DNA of 58,177 bases from Nocardioides sp. ChNu-153 (GTDB lineage Bacteria > Actinomycetota > Actinomycetes > Propionibacteriales > Nocardioidaceae): contig NZ_JADEVT010000019.1 of NCBI RefSeq assembly GCF_030466625.1, forward strand, positions 1 to 58,177, read 5' to 3'. Position 1 is the stretch's first letter; every line of letters begins with the position of its first letter. Both the position numbers and the translations under genes were made by a program. Of the stretch, positions 50,236 through 58,177 are shown one piece after another. Below the pieces are notes generated by a model, which did no database searches, was not told the DNA's origin, and saw only the letters and a list, made by a program, of their open reading frames with translations.

Positions 50236-51000
50236 ATGGACCTCCCCCTGGGCATCGACTTCGGCGGCAGCGGCATCAAGGCGGCCCCGGTCGACCTCGA
50301 CTCCGGCGAGTTCGCCGCCGAGCGCGTGCGCATCCCCACCCCGGAGGCGTCGACCCCCGCGAACGTCACCGCGGTGCTGGAGCAGCTCGCCGAGTCCTTC
50401 CCCGCGAGCGACGCGCCCGTCGGAGTGACGGTGCCGGGCATCGTGCGGCACGGCGTCATCGGCTCGGCGGCCAACATCGACCAGAGCTGGATCGGCACCG
50501 ACGCCGCAGCGGTCTTCGGGGACGCGCTGGGCCGTCCCGTCCACGTGCTCAACGACGCGGACGCGGCGGGCCTCGCCGAGGTCCGGTACGGCGCGGCAAA
50601 GGGCCACGACGGCGTCGTGCTCGTGACGACGCTCGGCACCGGGATCGGCGCCGCGATCGTGCACGACGGCGTGCTGGTGCCCAACGCCGAGCTGGGCCAC
50701 CTGTGGATCGACCTCGGCGAGGGCTCCGACCCGCGCGCCGTGCACGCCGAGTCGTGGACCGCCAACAGCGCCCGCGAGCGCGAGGACCTGTCGTGGGAGG
50801 AGTGGGCCGGGCGGCTCACCGTCTTCTACCGCACCCTCGAGCGGCTCTTCTCCCCCGACCTGTTCGTGGTCGGCGGCGGCGTCAGCAAGAAGGCCGACAA
50901 GTTCCTGTCGCACGTCGACGTCGACACCCCGCTCGTGCCGGCGACGCTGCGCAACTCCGCCGGCATCGTCGGCGCCGCCCTGGCGGCCAGCCGGGCCTGA
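50236..51000 (+). CDS. ppgK: Polyphosphate glucokinase
   Basis: A 254-residue ROK-family kinase that phosphorylates glucose using polyphosphate (or ATP); typical of actinobacteria. [15 protein letters not shown] is the phosphate-binding motif, [14 protein letters not shown] and [11 protein letters not shown] further conserved blocks, with [10 protein letters not shown] near the glucose site. The C-terminal [14 protein letters not shown] is also typical of PpgK. Cytoplasmic. The transcript is probably leaderless. It is convergent with the MarR gene. Confidence 0.95.
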   Translation: MDLPLGIDFGGSGIKAAPVDLDSGEFAAERVRIPTPEASTPANVTAVLEQLAESFPASDAPVGVTVPGIVRHGVIGSAANIDQSWIGTDAAAVFGDALGRPVHVLNDADAAGLAEVRYGAAKGHDGVVLVTTLGTGIGAAIVHDGVLVPNAELGHLWIDLGEGSDPRAVHAESWTANSAREREDLSWEEWAGRLTVFYRTLERLFSPDLFVVGGGVSKKADKFLSHVDVDTPLVPATLRNSAGIVGAALAASRA

Positions 51001-51037
51001 GCGCCCGCGCGCTCCCCGGCCTCGCTCCTGGCCCTGC

Positions 51038-51508
51038 TCAGTGCGGCGCCGGGCCCGCGACGGCCTCGAACGCCTCGACCGCGCCCCGCAGGTAGCGCGC
51101 GACGACGGCCCGCTCGGCGTCGTCGAACTCGCCGTCCACCCGGGCGAGGGTGAGGAACATCGGCAGCAGGTGGGCCCGCACCTCGGCGCGCCCGGAGTCG
51201 GTCACGTGCACCTCGGTACGCCGGCGGTCGGCCGCGTGCGGGCGCCGCTCGGCGTGGCCGCGGGCGACGAGCCGGTCGACGATGCCGGTCGCGGCCGGCG
51301 CCGTGACGTCGAGGCGCCGGGCCAGCTCGGCCGGACCCATCGGCGTGCGGGAGATGGCCTCCAGCGCCGACATCTCGTGGTCCCCCAGGCCCGCGTTCCG
51401 CGAGACCAGGCGGTGCACCGCCGCCCCCCGGTCGAGGAGGCGACGCAGGAGCAGGAGCGTCTCGGTCTCCGCCCACCCCTGCCGCAGCTCCGGCCCGGAC
51501 TCGCTCAT
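51038..51508 (-). CDS. MarR-family transcriptional regulator
   Basis: A 156-residue winged-helix regulator: [46 protein letters not shown] (recognition helix) and [18 protein letters not shown] (wing). It diverges from an MMPL-family exporter gene with only 68 bp between the start codons. That gap contains two palindromes suited to MarR binding, so it probably represses the exporter and itself, released by an exported compound. ATG 51508. Confidence 0.93.
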   Translation of the reverse strand: MSESGPELRQGWAETETLLLLRRLLDRGAAVHRLVSRNAGLGDHEMSALEAISRTPMGPAELARRLDVTAPAATGIVDRLVARGHAERRPHAADRRRTEVHVTDSGRAEVRAHLLPMFLTLARVDGEFDDAERAVVARYLRGAVEAFEAVAGPAPH

Positions 51509-51514
51509 TTTGTT

Positions 51515-51550
51515 TCACCTGCTTAATGGTTAAGGTGACGAACGTTCGTC
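51515..51550. promoter_or_regulatory. Operator region between marR and the MMPL gene: nested and adjoining palindromes
   Basis: CTTAA-TGG-TTAAG (51522-51534) sits within TCACCT (51515-51520) and AGGTGA (51533-51538). It is followed directly by GACGAACGTTCGTC (51537-51550), a perfect 14-bp palindrome. The centre is much more AT-rich than the surroundings, consistent with the promoter of one or both genes. The layout gives two adjacent dimer sites for the regulator. Confidence 0.75.
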
Positions 51551-51576
51551 CCCCGATCTTGGCACAGGAGTGTTCC

Positions 51577-53667
51577 TTGTCCACCACCCTCGAGCGCCTC
51601 CGGACCCTCATCGTCGGCCGCCGCACGGCGTGGGTCGTCGCCCTCCTGCCGCTGCTCCTCGCCGGGACCGTGATCGGTCTCGTCGGCGAGGGCGAGCGCG
51701 AGCGGACGCCGCTCGACGCCGTACCAGCCGGGGCGGACAGCACCGCCGCGCTCGAGCTCGCCGAGGAGCTCCCGGAGCAGGACGGGTCGACCGCCATCGT
51801 CGTGTTCACGGCAGGCGAGGCGGGCTCCGACGCCGACCTCGCGCCGTACCTGCCCGACCTCGAGGCCGCGGTGGGTGAGCTGGTCGCGACGTACGGCGGG
51901 AGCGGCGGCCAGGAGCAGGGCGGCCAGGAGCAGGGCGGGGGCGGTGGTCCCGGTGTCGTGCCCGCCGAGGACGGCACGGCGGCGATCGGCATCGTGCCGC
52001 TCGACGCGTCGACCTCGACCGAGGTGGCCGACGCGGTGGAGGACCTGCGCGCCGACCTCGACGAGCTCGTGCCCGACGGCGTGGAGGCCCAGGTGACCGG
52101 GCCGGCGGGCATCCAGGCCGACCTGGCCGCGGTCTTCGCCGGGGCCGACACGCGCCTGCTGCTCGTCACGGCCCTGGTGGTCGCGGTGCTGCTCGTCGCG
52201 ACCTACCGCAGCCCCGTGCTGTGGATCGTGCCGCTGGTCGTCGTCGGCGCGGCCGACCGGCTCGCCGCGATCCTCGCCACCCAGGTCATGGCGGTCCTCG
52301 ACGTCGCGTGGGACGAGTCGACGGTCGGCATCCTGTCGGTGCTCGTGTTCGGGGCCGGCACCAACTACGCGCTGCTGCTCATCTCCCGCTACCGCGACGA
52401 GCTGCGCACCCACGAGGACCGCCGCGAGGCCATGGCGCTCGCGCTGCGCCGTACTGCCGAGGCCGTGCTGACCAGCGCGTTCACCGTCGTCGCGGGCGTC
52501 CTGACCCTGCTGCTGTCGCTCACCCCGACCACCCGCGGCCTCGGGCTCGCGTGCGCGGTCGGCATCGCGGTGGCGGCCGGGTTCGTGCTGCTCGTGCTGC
52601 CCGCGGCCCTCGTCTGCTTCGGCCGCTGGGTGTTCTGGCCGCAGGTGCCGCGCCACGGCGACCGCGTGCTCGCCGAGACCCGCTCGACCTGGCGGCGCGT
52701 CGGGGACGCGGTGGCCCGCCGCCCGCTGGTGTACGTCGCCGGCGCCACCGCCGTGCTCGCCCTCATGGCCGTCGGCACGTTCCGCATCTCGACCGGCCTC
52801 GACACGGCCGAGCAGTTCCTCGACCAGCCCGAGGCGATCACGGCGAGCGAGCGCCTGGCCGAGTCGTTCCCCGCCGGCGCCGCCGAGCCCACCCAGGTCG
52901 TCACGCGGGCCGACGCCGCCGAGGTGCTCGCCGCGGTCGAGGGGGTCGACGGCGTGGTGCAGGTCGTGCCGTCGGCGCAGGGCGACGGCATCACCCAGCT
53001 CGACGTCACGCTCGCCGCCACCCCCGGCGGCGACGAGGCGGAGCAGACCGTGCGCGACCTGCGATCGGCGCTCGCGTCGTACGACGACACCCACGTCGGC
53101 GGCGCGTCCGCCGACTCCCTCGACGAGGCCGAGGGCAACGCCCGCGACCGGCTCGTCATCCTGCCGCTCATCCTGCTGCTGGTGCTCGGCGTGCTGGTGG
53201 TGCTGCTGCGCTCGCTCGTCGCGCCGGTGGTGCTCGTCGCCACGGTCCTGGCGACGTGCGTCGCGGCGCTCGGCGCGTCGTGGTGGGTGTTCACCGGGCT
53301 GCTGGGCTTCGACAACCTGGCGGGCAACGTGCCGCTCTTCGCGTTCCTGTTCCTCGTGGCGCTGGGCGTGGACTACAACATCTTCCTCGTCACCCGCGCC
53401 CGCGAGGAGGCGGCGGAGCACGGCACCCGCGAGGGCGTGCTGCGTGCGCTCGGGGCGACCGGTGGGGTCATCACGAGCGCCGGCATCCTGCTCGCGGCCG
53501 TCTTCGCGGTGCTCGGCGTGCTCCCGCTCGTGGTGCTGGCGCAGCTCGGCGTCGTCATCTGCCTCGGTGTGCTGCTCGACACGCTGCTCGTGCGCACCGT
53601 CGTCGTGCCCGCCATCGCGCTCGTGCTCGGCGAGCGGTTCTGGTGGCCGCGGAAGGTCCACGCCTGA
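51577..53667 (+). CDS. MMPL-family RND transporter
   Basis: A 696-residue exporter with the MMPL plan: two repeats, each with one membrane helix, a periplasmic-side domain and five helices. Conserved blocks are [19 protein letters not shown] in repeat one and [19 protein letters not shown] in repeat two, the proton-relay regions with Asp/Tyr or Asn/Tyr. The first outer domain holds a low-complexity Gly/Gln insertion ([17 protein letters not shown]). TTG 51577 is taken as start because AGGAG lies 6 bp upstream; an in-frame ATG at 51526 falls inside the operator. MMPL proteins export lipids or drugs. Confidence 0.93.
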   Translation: MSTTLERLRTLIVGRRTAWVVALLPLLLAGTVIGLVGEGERERTPLDAVPAGADSTAALELAEELPEQDGSTAIVVFTAGEAGSDADLAPYLPDLEAAVGELVATYGGSGGQEQGGQEQGGGGGPGVVPAEDGTAAIGIVPLDASTSTEVADAVEDLRADLDELVPDGVEAQVTGPAGIQADLAAVFAGADTRLLLVTALVVAVLLVATYRSPVLWIVPLVVVGAADRLAAILATQVMAVLDVAWDESTVGILSVLVFGAGTNYALLLISRYRDELRTHEDRREAMALALRRTAEAVLTSAFTVVAGVLTLLLSLTPTTRGLGLACAVGIAVAAGFVLLVLPAALVCFGRWVFWPQVPRHGDRVLAETRSTWRRVGDAVARRPLVYVAGATAVLALMAVGTFRISTGLDTAEQFLDQPEAITASERLAESFPAGAAEPTQVVTRADAAEVLAAVEGVDGVVQVVPSAQGDGITQLDVTLAATPGGDEAEQTVRDLRSALASYDDTHVGGASADSLDEAEGNARDRLVILPLILLLVLGVLVVLLRSLVAPVVLVATVLATCVAALGASWWVFTGLLGFDNLAGNVPLFAFLFLVALGVDYNIFLVTRAREEAAEHGTREGVLRALGATGGVITSAGILLAAVFAVLGVLPLVVLAQLGVVICLGVLLDTLLVRTVVVPAIALVLGERFWWPRKVHA

Positions 53668-53710
53668 GACGGGCCGCCTCGCGATCGGGAGCCCCGCAGG
53701 CACGCGCCGG

Positions 53711-55429
53711 TCAGTCCGCGAGCACCTCCCGCAGCGCGGCGTACGCCGGCGTCGGCCTCCCGTCGGAGAACAGGAAGTCGTGGCCCTGCTGCAGGCCGCC
53801 GTCGTCGTCGACGAACCAGTCATACCGGTCGTCCACCCCCCACGTCGTCCAGGAGACGCACGCCTGCGAGCGGAGGCAGGTCGCGAGGACGGTGGCGTAC
53901 TGCTCCGCCTGTGCGTCCCGGCCCTCGGCGTCCGTGACGTCGTTCTCGGAGATCCGGGCGACCAGCCCGACGTCCTCGACGGCGTCGAGCGTCGTCGCGA
54001 GGTCGTCGGCCGAGATGGCGTCGGTGTCGAGGTCGTAGACGTGCGACTGCAGGCCCACGCCGTCGATGTGGCCACCCTGCTCGTTCGTGTCGAGAGCGAG
54101 CCGGAGCAGGGCGTCCTGACGGGGCCCCGGAACGTCGGCGCCGTTCTCGTTGATGAACTGCCGGACGGCCGGGTCGGCGTCGTGGACCGCCTGCGAGACC
54201 ACGACCGGGTACGTCGGCCCGAAGACACGGTGCCAGACGTTCTCCTGCAGGGTGGTGCCCTGGTCGACGTCGAACGGTTCGTTGACGACGTCGAGCGAGT
54301 CGAGACGGCCCCGGAAGTGGGTGACGACGGTGGTCACGTAGTCGAGCAGGACCGCGGCGCTGGCCCGGCGCTCCTCCGCGGAGTCGGCGGGGAGCTCCCG
54401 CATCCAGCGGGGCATGGCCTCGGAGAACGCGATGGTGTGGCCGTGCACGGCGATCCCCCCGCTCTCCGCGAGGTCCAGGAGGGCGTCGGCCTCCTCGAAG
54501 GTGTACTCGCCCGGCCGCGGGGAGAGGGCCTGCGGCTTCATCGCGTTCTCCGGGGTGAGGGCGCCGAACTCGCCCACGAAGCTGTCCGCGTAGTCCGCGT
54601 CCGAGACGAGCGGGCCGAGGGCCACCGCCGCCCCCACCAGGAAGTCCGGGCGCGAGCGGGCGGCGAGAGCCTGCAGACCGCGCGGCGACGACCCGGCGTC
54701 CGTCGCGGCGGGACCGGCGGTCGCCAGATGCGCACCACCCGGCGCAGCGGCGGTGAACGACCTGACCGAGAAGGACCCTTCCTCGCTCGACAACCCCAGC
54801 CAGAGCTCGCCCGAGCCGAACACGTCGCCGAGGGGCACCGACGACAGCGTCTCGCTGCCGCTCGCGACGGCGAGGTCGTCGCCGGAACGGTGCACGGAGA
54901 GCTCCGCCTCGGGGTCGGGGACCGTCACGTGCTCGTCGTACGCCGGCTGCGGGTCGGTCACGTCCTGCTGGGGGGAGCCGTCGAAGACGGCGATCCGGAG
55001 GTCCTCCCCGTCGAGCGTGAGCTGCAGACCTGCCGGCTCGATGCGGAACTCGTCGGCGATCACCGGCGGGCTGTCGTGGACAGCCAGGGTGGCGTCGGCG
55101 GTCACGTCCGTGAACGACGCGCTGAGGGAGAAGTCGTCCGCGGCCACCAGGTGCGTTCCCGCGAGGTTGACCGGCGGGTCCGGCTGGCCTCCCCCGCCGT
55201 CCTGCTCGACGATGCTCCTCCCCGTGGCGGACACCCGCAGTGCGCCACCGTCCGCACCACCCTCCGGCACGACCCCGGGCACGTGCCCCCAGTCCTGCTG
55301 CAGCAGGTCGACGACGGTGCCCCGCTCGGTCGGCGCGTCGGTCGATGTGCAGCCCGCGAGGGCGAGGAGGAGTCCGACGGTCACGCCCACCAGCCAGGGC
55401 TCCACGGGATGGGTTCTCGGTGCTGCCAC
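53711..55429 (-). CDS. GH10 endo-1,4-beta-xylanase lipoprotein
   Basis: A 572-residue lipoprotein: short N-region, hydrophobic core and lipobox ALAGC (Cys27). About 220 residues of a beta-rich, lectin-like or carbohydrate-binding-like region follow, then a C-terminal GH10 catalytic barrel. GALTPENAMKPQAL, HGHTIAFS, DVVNEPF (acid/base Glu) and ARISENDVTD (nucleophile Glu in a variant of ITELD) are visible, as is WTTWGVDDRYDW. It should hydrolyse xylan at the cell surface. GTG 55429 is preferred because GGGAGG lies 9 bp before it; the ATG at 55438 abuts that sequence directly. It stands alone, with no other xylan genes nearby. Confidence 0.9.
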   Translation of the reverse strand: MAAPRTHPVEPWLVGVTVGLLLALAGCTSTDAPTERGTVVDLLQQDWGHVPGVVPEGGADGGALRVSATGRSIVEQDGGGGQPDPPVNLAGTHLVAADDFSLSASFTDVTADATLAVHDSPPVIADEFRIEPAGLQLTLDGEDLRIAVFDGSPQQDVTDPQPAYDEHVTVPDPEAELSVHRSGDDLAVASGSETLSSVPLGDVFGSGELWLGLSSEEGSFSVRSFTAAAPGGAHLATAGPAATDAGSSPRGLQALAARSRPDFLVGAAVALGPLVSDADYADSFVGEFGALTPENAMKPQALSPRPGEYTFEEADALLDLAESGGIAVHGHTIAFSEAMPRWMRELPADSAEERRASAAVLLDYVTTVVTHFRGRLDSLDVVNEPFDVDQGTTLQENVWHRVFGPTYPVVVSQAVHDADPAVRQFINENGADVPGPRQDALLRLALDTNEQGGHIDGVGLQSHVYDLDTDAISADDLATTLDAVEDVGLVARISENDVTDAEGRDAQAEQYATVLATCLRSQACVSWTTWGVDDRYDWFVDDDGGLQQGHDFLFSDGRPTPAYAALREVLAD

Positions 55430-55663
55430 GGCTCGCATCCTCCCGTGTGGTGGGGCCTTCGTCCGACCTGGCGCCGCGAATCGTGCTGTCGCGTCCTCGG
55501 GTGCGGCCAGGTTCGGCGGGTGGGCGACGAGGAACCTGGGAGATGGCGCGGGTGGACGCACGAGGTGGGCGAGCCGCCGCGCGAGCGACGGGGACCGGGA
55601 ACCGATCGGAGCACCACCGCGTCCGACCACCTGTCGGCTCGCGTTCCGAGGGAGGTGCCCGCC
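55430..55663. other. Divergent intergenic region, 234 bp
   Basis: This region lies between the xylanase and a lipoprotein gene. It holds the ECF-type promoter candidate at 55598-55623 facing the lipoprotein. No clear promoter for the xylanase, no sugar-regulator palindrome and no small gene are visible. Confidence 0.45.
55598..55623 (+). promoter_or_regulatory. ECF-sigma-type promoter candidate, GGAAC-N17-CGTC
   Basis: GGAAC (55598-55602) and CGTC (55620-55623) are separated by 17 bp, the same elements and spacing as at 30343-30318. The start codon at 55664 is 41 bp downstream, leaving room for a short leader with its GGGAGG site. Confidence 0.5.
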
Positions 55664-56458
55664 ATGGCCGGGTGGAGGTCGGTGACCGTCGTCGTCGCGG
55701 CTGTCGGGCTGGTGCTCGGCGGCTGCACCGCGGACGAGGAGCCCGCGCGGTCCGCGGACCCCTGCCCCCCGGTGAGCGCTCCGGTCCCGAGCCGACCGCC
55801 CGAGGTGGACGCGTCCGTCGTCCGCGGCCTCGCGGGCTACGACTACGAACCCTTCCCCACCCTGACCGCCGCGGTCGAGGAGCACGACGTCGCCGTCAGC
55901 GGCCGCGTGCGGGGCTGGTCGGACGGCGGGTCGGTCCGCCACGGCCGCTACCGCCGCTACTTCGCCGTCCTGACCGTCGACGTCGAGCACGCGACCAAGA
56001 CGCTCGACCCCACGCAGCGCGAGGTCGCCCACGTGGTGGTCGAGCGGGGCATGGAGCCGGTGGACGCAGACGGGGCGCCCGTCCAGCACACCGGCCGTTC
56101 CACGCCGACGCCCGTGCCCACGGTCGAGGAGTACGAGCGCGCCACCCCCGCCGGTGCCCGCGTGCTGGTCATCGGCAGTCCCCCCGACGACGCAGTGCCC
56201 GAGCCCACCCCACCGGCCGACGCAGGTCCGTGCCCCGGTTCCGGTCCGCCCGCCGGAGCGCCCCTGGTCAGGCCCGCCCTCCAGGGCTTCCTCGTCGAGA
56301 CGACGAGCGGCGGGTTCGACTCGATGGTGGTCGAGGTCGCGGACCTCGAGCACTGGGCCCGGCACGCCGCCGAGCTCGCCGGGAGCGACGCGACCACCCC
56401 CGGGACCCCCGGGAGCTACCAGGTGCTGGTGGAGGAGCTGAGGGCCGCCACGCGCTGA
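55664..56458 (+). CDS. Putative lipoprotein, function unknown
   Basis: A 264-residue lipoprotein: MAGWRSVTVVVAAVGLVLGG followed by Cys (lipobox LGGC). The mature domain has a beta-rich segment around YRRYFAVLTVDVEHATKTL and VAHVVVERGMEP, then Pro-rich linkers. The pattern of short strands around a ligand-like Gly/Arg segment resembles small OB-like domains, but no family is recognised. ATG 55664 has GGGAGG about 9 bp upstream. It is convergent with the ArsC-like gene and preceded by an ECF-type promoter candidate. Confidence 0.72.
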   Translation: MAGWRSVTVVVAAVGLVLGGCTADEEPARSADPCPPVSAPVPSRPPEVDASVVRGLAGYDYEPFPTLTAAVEEHDVAVSGRVRGWSDGGSVRHGRYRRYFAVLTVDVEHATKTLDPTQREVAHVVVERGMEPVDADGAPVQHTGRSTPTPVPTVEEYERATPAGARVLVIGSPPDDAVPEPTPPADAGPCPGSGPPAGAPLVRPALQGFLVETTSGGFDSMVVEVADLEHWARHAAELAGSDATTPGTPGSYQVLVEELRAATR

Positions 56459-56482
56459 CCAGGCCCGCTCGAGCCGGGATCC

Positions 56483-56938
56483 TCAGTCGGTGGCGAGGAG
56501 GCTCGGCGGGAGGTCGATGTCCGACACGAGCTCGACGAGGAGCTCACGGACGCGGCCGTCGATGTCGGCGATGATCCGTCGTACCTCGGTCTCGTCCTGC
56601 CCCTTGGGGTCGTCGAGGGGCCAGTCGCGGTAGCGGGCGCCGGGGACGTAGGGGCAGTTCTCGCCGCAGCCCTGCGTGATGGCCAGGTCGCTCCCGGCGA
56701 TCATCTCGGTGGTCAGCAGCTTCGGGGACTCCCGTGACGTGTCCAGTCCGAGGGACTCCAGCACGCGGGCGACCTCGGGGTGGACGTGCTCACCGGGCTC
56801 GGTGCCGGCGGAGATCGCGACCACGCGGCCCCCGGCGTAGTGCTCCGTCAGCAGGCGGGAGGCGACCGAACGGCCGCCGTTGGCGCGGCAGGCGAACACC
56901 ACGGTGGGCACGGTCGAGTCGGACGTCGATGCGGTCAT
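56483..56938 (-). CDS. ArsC-like low-molecular-weight phosphatase-fold protein
   Basis: A 151-residue protein of the arsenate reductase/low-molecular-weight tyrosine phosphatase fold. The catalytic loop is CRANGGR (C17 to R23, CX5R), a variant of the usual CVHNAGR. The second region, ITQGCGENCPYVPGARYRDWPLDDP, carries two Cys four apart and the general-acid Asp. It is likely an arsenate reductase related to the next upstream gene, with which it shares strand and spacing (84 bp). The atypical Ala-Asn-Gly-Gly loop makes its efficiency uncertain. Confidence 0.87.
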   Translation of the reverse strand: MTASTSDSTVPTVVFACRANGGRSVASRLLTEHYAGGRVVAISAGTEPGEHVHPEVARVLESLGLDTSRESPKLLTTEMIAGSDLAITQGCGENCPYVPGARYRDWPLDDPKGQDETEVRRIIADIDGRVRELLVELVSDIDLPPSLLATD

Positions 56939-57022
56939 GCGGAGGGGCTCCTAGATGTGGGGTCGAGGTGAGGGGGACGCTGCCGGCCCGGCGCAGGGCG
57001 GCCGGGATGGCTGCTCGCGGTC

Positions 57023-57694
57023 TCAGCTGTTGGTGAGCTCGTCGACGAGGGCGCGGGCTCGGGTGTCGATCTCGTCGCGGATCGCTCGGACCTCGGCGGG
57101 GCTCTTGTGGTCGGGGTCCTCGAGCGCCCAGTCGAGGTAGGTCTTGCCGGGGTAGATCGGGCACGCGTCGCCGCATCCCATGGTGATGACGACGTCAGCC
57201 GCCCGCACCACGTCGTCGGTCAGCGGCTTGGGGAACTGCGCGGAGAGGTCGAGGCCGATCTCGGTCATCACCTCGAGCACGGCGGGCTCGATCTCCTCTG
57301 CCGGCCGGGAGCCGGCGGAGCGGACGTGGATCCGACCCTGGGCATGGTGCTCGATCAGTGCCGCCGCCATCTGGGAGCGGCCGGCGTTCTGCACGCACAC
57401 CAGCAGGACCTCGGGTACGTCGTGGGCGATGGCGCCGCGCGACTGCGCCAGCGCGGTGAGGCGGTCGTGGGCGAAGGTCTCGGCCAGGGTGGGGAGGTAC
57501 GCGGTGACCTTCGCGGTCCGTTTGAGCGCGGTGTAGGACTCGAACAGGTAGCGCTCGATGGTCTCCTCGGTGAAGTGCCCCGAGAACTGTGACGCGAGCC
57601 GATGCGCAGCGGCGTGGAGCAGGTCGTGGGGGTCGCTGATGCCCGGCATCAGGGGGGCGCGCTCAGCAGTAGGAGAGGACGGGGGCTGGGTCAC
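57023..57694 (-). CDS. arsC: Arsenate reductase with N-terminal three-helix extension
   Basis: A 223-residue arsenate reductase. The first 90 residues form a helical extension (DPHDLLHAAAHRLASQFSGH, then FTEETIERYLFESYTALKRT), as in ArsC1'-type enzymes of Corynebacterium. The catalytic domain has LLVCVQNAGRSQMA (Cys100 to Arg106, CX5R) and TMGCGDACPIYPGK (Cys174, Cys178). It reduces arsenate to arsenite for export by Acr3, encoded 22 bp upstream. GTG 57694 has GAGGAG upstream. The operon reads acr3, this gene, then the ArsC-like gene. Confidence 0.92.
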   Translation of the reverse strand: MTQPPSSPTAERAPLMPGISDPHDLLHAAAHRLASQFSGHFTEETIERYLFESYTALKRTAKVTAYLPTLAETFAHDRLTALAQSRGAIAHDVPEVLLVCVQNAGRSQMAAALIEHHAQGRIHVRSAGSRPAEEIEPAVLEVMTEIGLDLSAQFPKPLTDDVVRAADVVITMGCGDACPIYPGKTYLDWALEDPDHKSPAEVRAIRDEIDTRARALVDELTNS

Positions 57695-57716
57695 GGGGTT
57701 CTCCTCGGTGCTCGGG

Positions 57717-58177
57717 TCAGGCAGCGGACGGCTGGATGGTCGTCTTGTCGTTGCGGTCACGCAGCCACAGGGCGACGTACACGAGGGCGACGAGGACGGG
57801 CACCTCGATGAGGGGACCGACGACGCCGGCCAGGGCCTGGCCCGAGGTGACGCCGAAGGTGCCGATCGCGACCGCGATGGCCAGCTCGAAGTTGTTGCCG
57901 GCCGCGGTGAACGCCAGCGTCGAGGTCTTGGCGTAGCCCAGCCGCAGGCGGACACCGACGACCCACGAGACGCCGAACATGACGAGGAAGTAGGCCAGCA
58001 GCGGCAGCGCGATCCGGGCCACGTCCCAGGGCTGGGAGGTGATGGCGTCACCCTGGAGGGCGAACAGCACGACGATGGTGAACAGCAGCCCGTAGAGGGC
58101 CACGGGGCCGATCCTCGGCAGGAAGGTGCCCTCGTACCAGTCGCGACCCCTGGTCCGCTCGCCGACGAGGCGCGTGA
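57717..58177 (-). CDS. Acr3-family arsenite efflux permease, C-terminal part (cut by window edge)
   Basis: The last 153 codons of an arsenite/H+ antiporter of the Acr3 (bile acid/arsenite transporter) family. The visible part runs from RDWYEGTFLPRIGPVALYGL through helices including LLFTIVVLFALQG, and contains LAFTAAGNNFELAIAVAIGTFG, the family's conserved Asn-Asn-Phe-Glu region, and GPLIEVPVLVALVYVALWL. The N-terminal half, including the catalytic Cys, lies outside the window. It is co-transcribed with the reductase genes. Confidence 0.93.
   Translation of the reverse strand, partial: TRLVGERTRGRDWYEGTFLPRIGPVALYGLLFTIVVLFALQGDAITSQPWDVARIALPLLAYFLVMFGVSWVVGVRLRLGYAKTSTLAFTAAGNNFELAIAVAIGTFGVTSGQALAGVVGPLIEVPVLVALVYVALWLRDRNDKTTIQPSAA

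Noticed and set aside
1762..58177. Prophage, conjugative element or genomic island
   Set aside because: No integrase, attachment repeats, phage structural genes or marked composition change are visible apart from the IS end at the left edge.

Overview
The window is about 58 kb of very GC-rich DNA. It is densely packed with genes that prefer GC-ending codons and often start at GTG. Many gene junctions overlap by four bases (ATGA or GTGA), and many promoters look leaderless (TAnnnT six to nine bases before a start codon). This style, together with a polyphosphate glucokinase, an AlkB-rubredoxin fusion, a CopD-CtaG fusion, a DUF222/HNH protein and a RecQ-phosphoribosyltransferase fusion, points to a high-GC actinobacterium, most likely Nocardioidaceae (Nocardioides-like). 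That assignment is inference, since no marker RNA gene is present. I recognise 55 protein-coding genes (two cut by the window edges), one partial IS481-type element, and no tRNA, rRNA, CRISPR array or prophage.

Layout. 1-1.7 kb: the end of an IS481-family element, then a DUF222/HNH endonuclease gene. 1.8-6.4 kb: a cluster resembling the mycobacterial VirS/MymA locus (alpha/beta hydrolase, Baeyer-Villiger-type monooxygenase, AraC regulator, short-chain dehydrogenase). Both of its promoters carry the same pair of 18-bp sites spaced by exactly 21 bp. 6.4-10.5 kb: two small lipoproteins, aat, an EcsC-family protein, a TetR regulator and a LysE-type exporter. 10.5-16.3 kb: a translationally coupled SNF2 helicase/SWIM zinc-finger pair, glutathione peroxidase and a DHA2-type MFS exporter. 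16.4-20.1 kb: a processive family-2 glycosyltransferase coupled to an acyltransferase-3, behind a DasR-dre-like palindrome. 20.1-22.9 kb: RecQ with a C-terminal phosphoribosyltransferase domain and a hypothetical gene. 23.0-28.2 kb: a copper operon (membrane protein, PCu(A)C chaperone, Tat-exported DyP peroxidase, CopC, CopD-CtaG).

28.1-35.1 kb: hypothetical membrane-anchored proteins, a DUF4132 protein, a cupin, a DUF6892-like gene with a damaged start, SRPBCC, Dps and an HSL-type hydrolase. 35.3-42.0 kb: M13 metallopeptidase, quinone oxidoreductase, a membrane protein, an M15 (VanY-like) lipoprotein, pyroglutamyl peptidase and a TetR regulator. 42.0-49.2 kb: an alkane hydroxylation operon (AlkB-rubredoxin, 3Fe-4S ferredoxin, ferredoxin reductase, DUF4184 protein) next to a PaaX-family regulator and a divergent AidB-like acyl-CoA dehydrogenase/crotonase pair. 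49.3-58.2 kb: asparaginase, polyphosphate glucokinase, a MarR/MMPL-exporter pair with palindromic operators, a GH10 xylanase lipoprotein, another lipoprotein, and an arsenic cluster (ArsC-like protein, ArsC, Acr3 running off the end).

Functional reading. Much of the window suits a free-living degrader. Terminal alkane hydroxylation (AlkB with two possible electron routes), ketone or aldehyde oxygenation (BVMO, SDR, esterase) and acyl-CoA handling occur together with copper delivery to respiratory oxidase, arsenic detoxification and drug or lipid export. The most notable regulatory signals are the paired AraC-type sites at two promoters, a 29-bp-period direct repeat over the alkB promoter, two identical-geometry ECF-type promoter candidates, and a genome-style GTAC word signal that appears to override codon preference.
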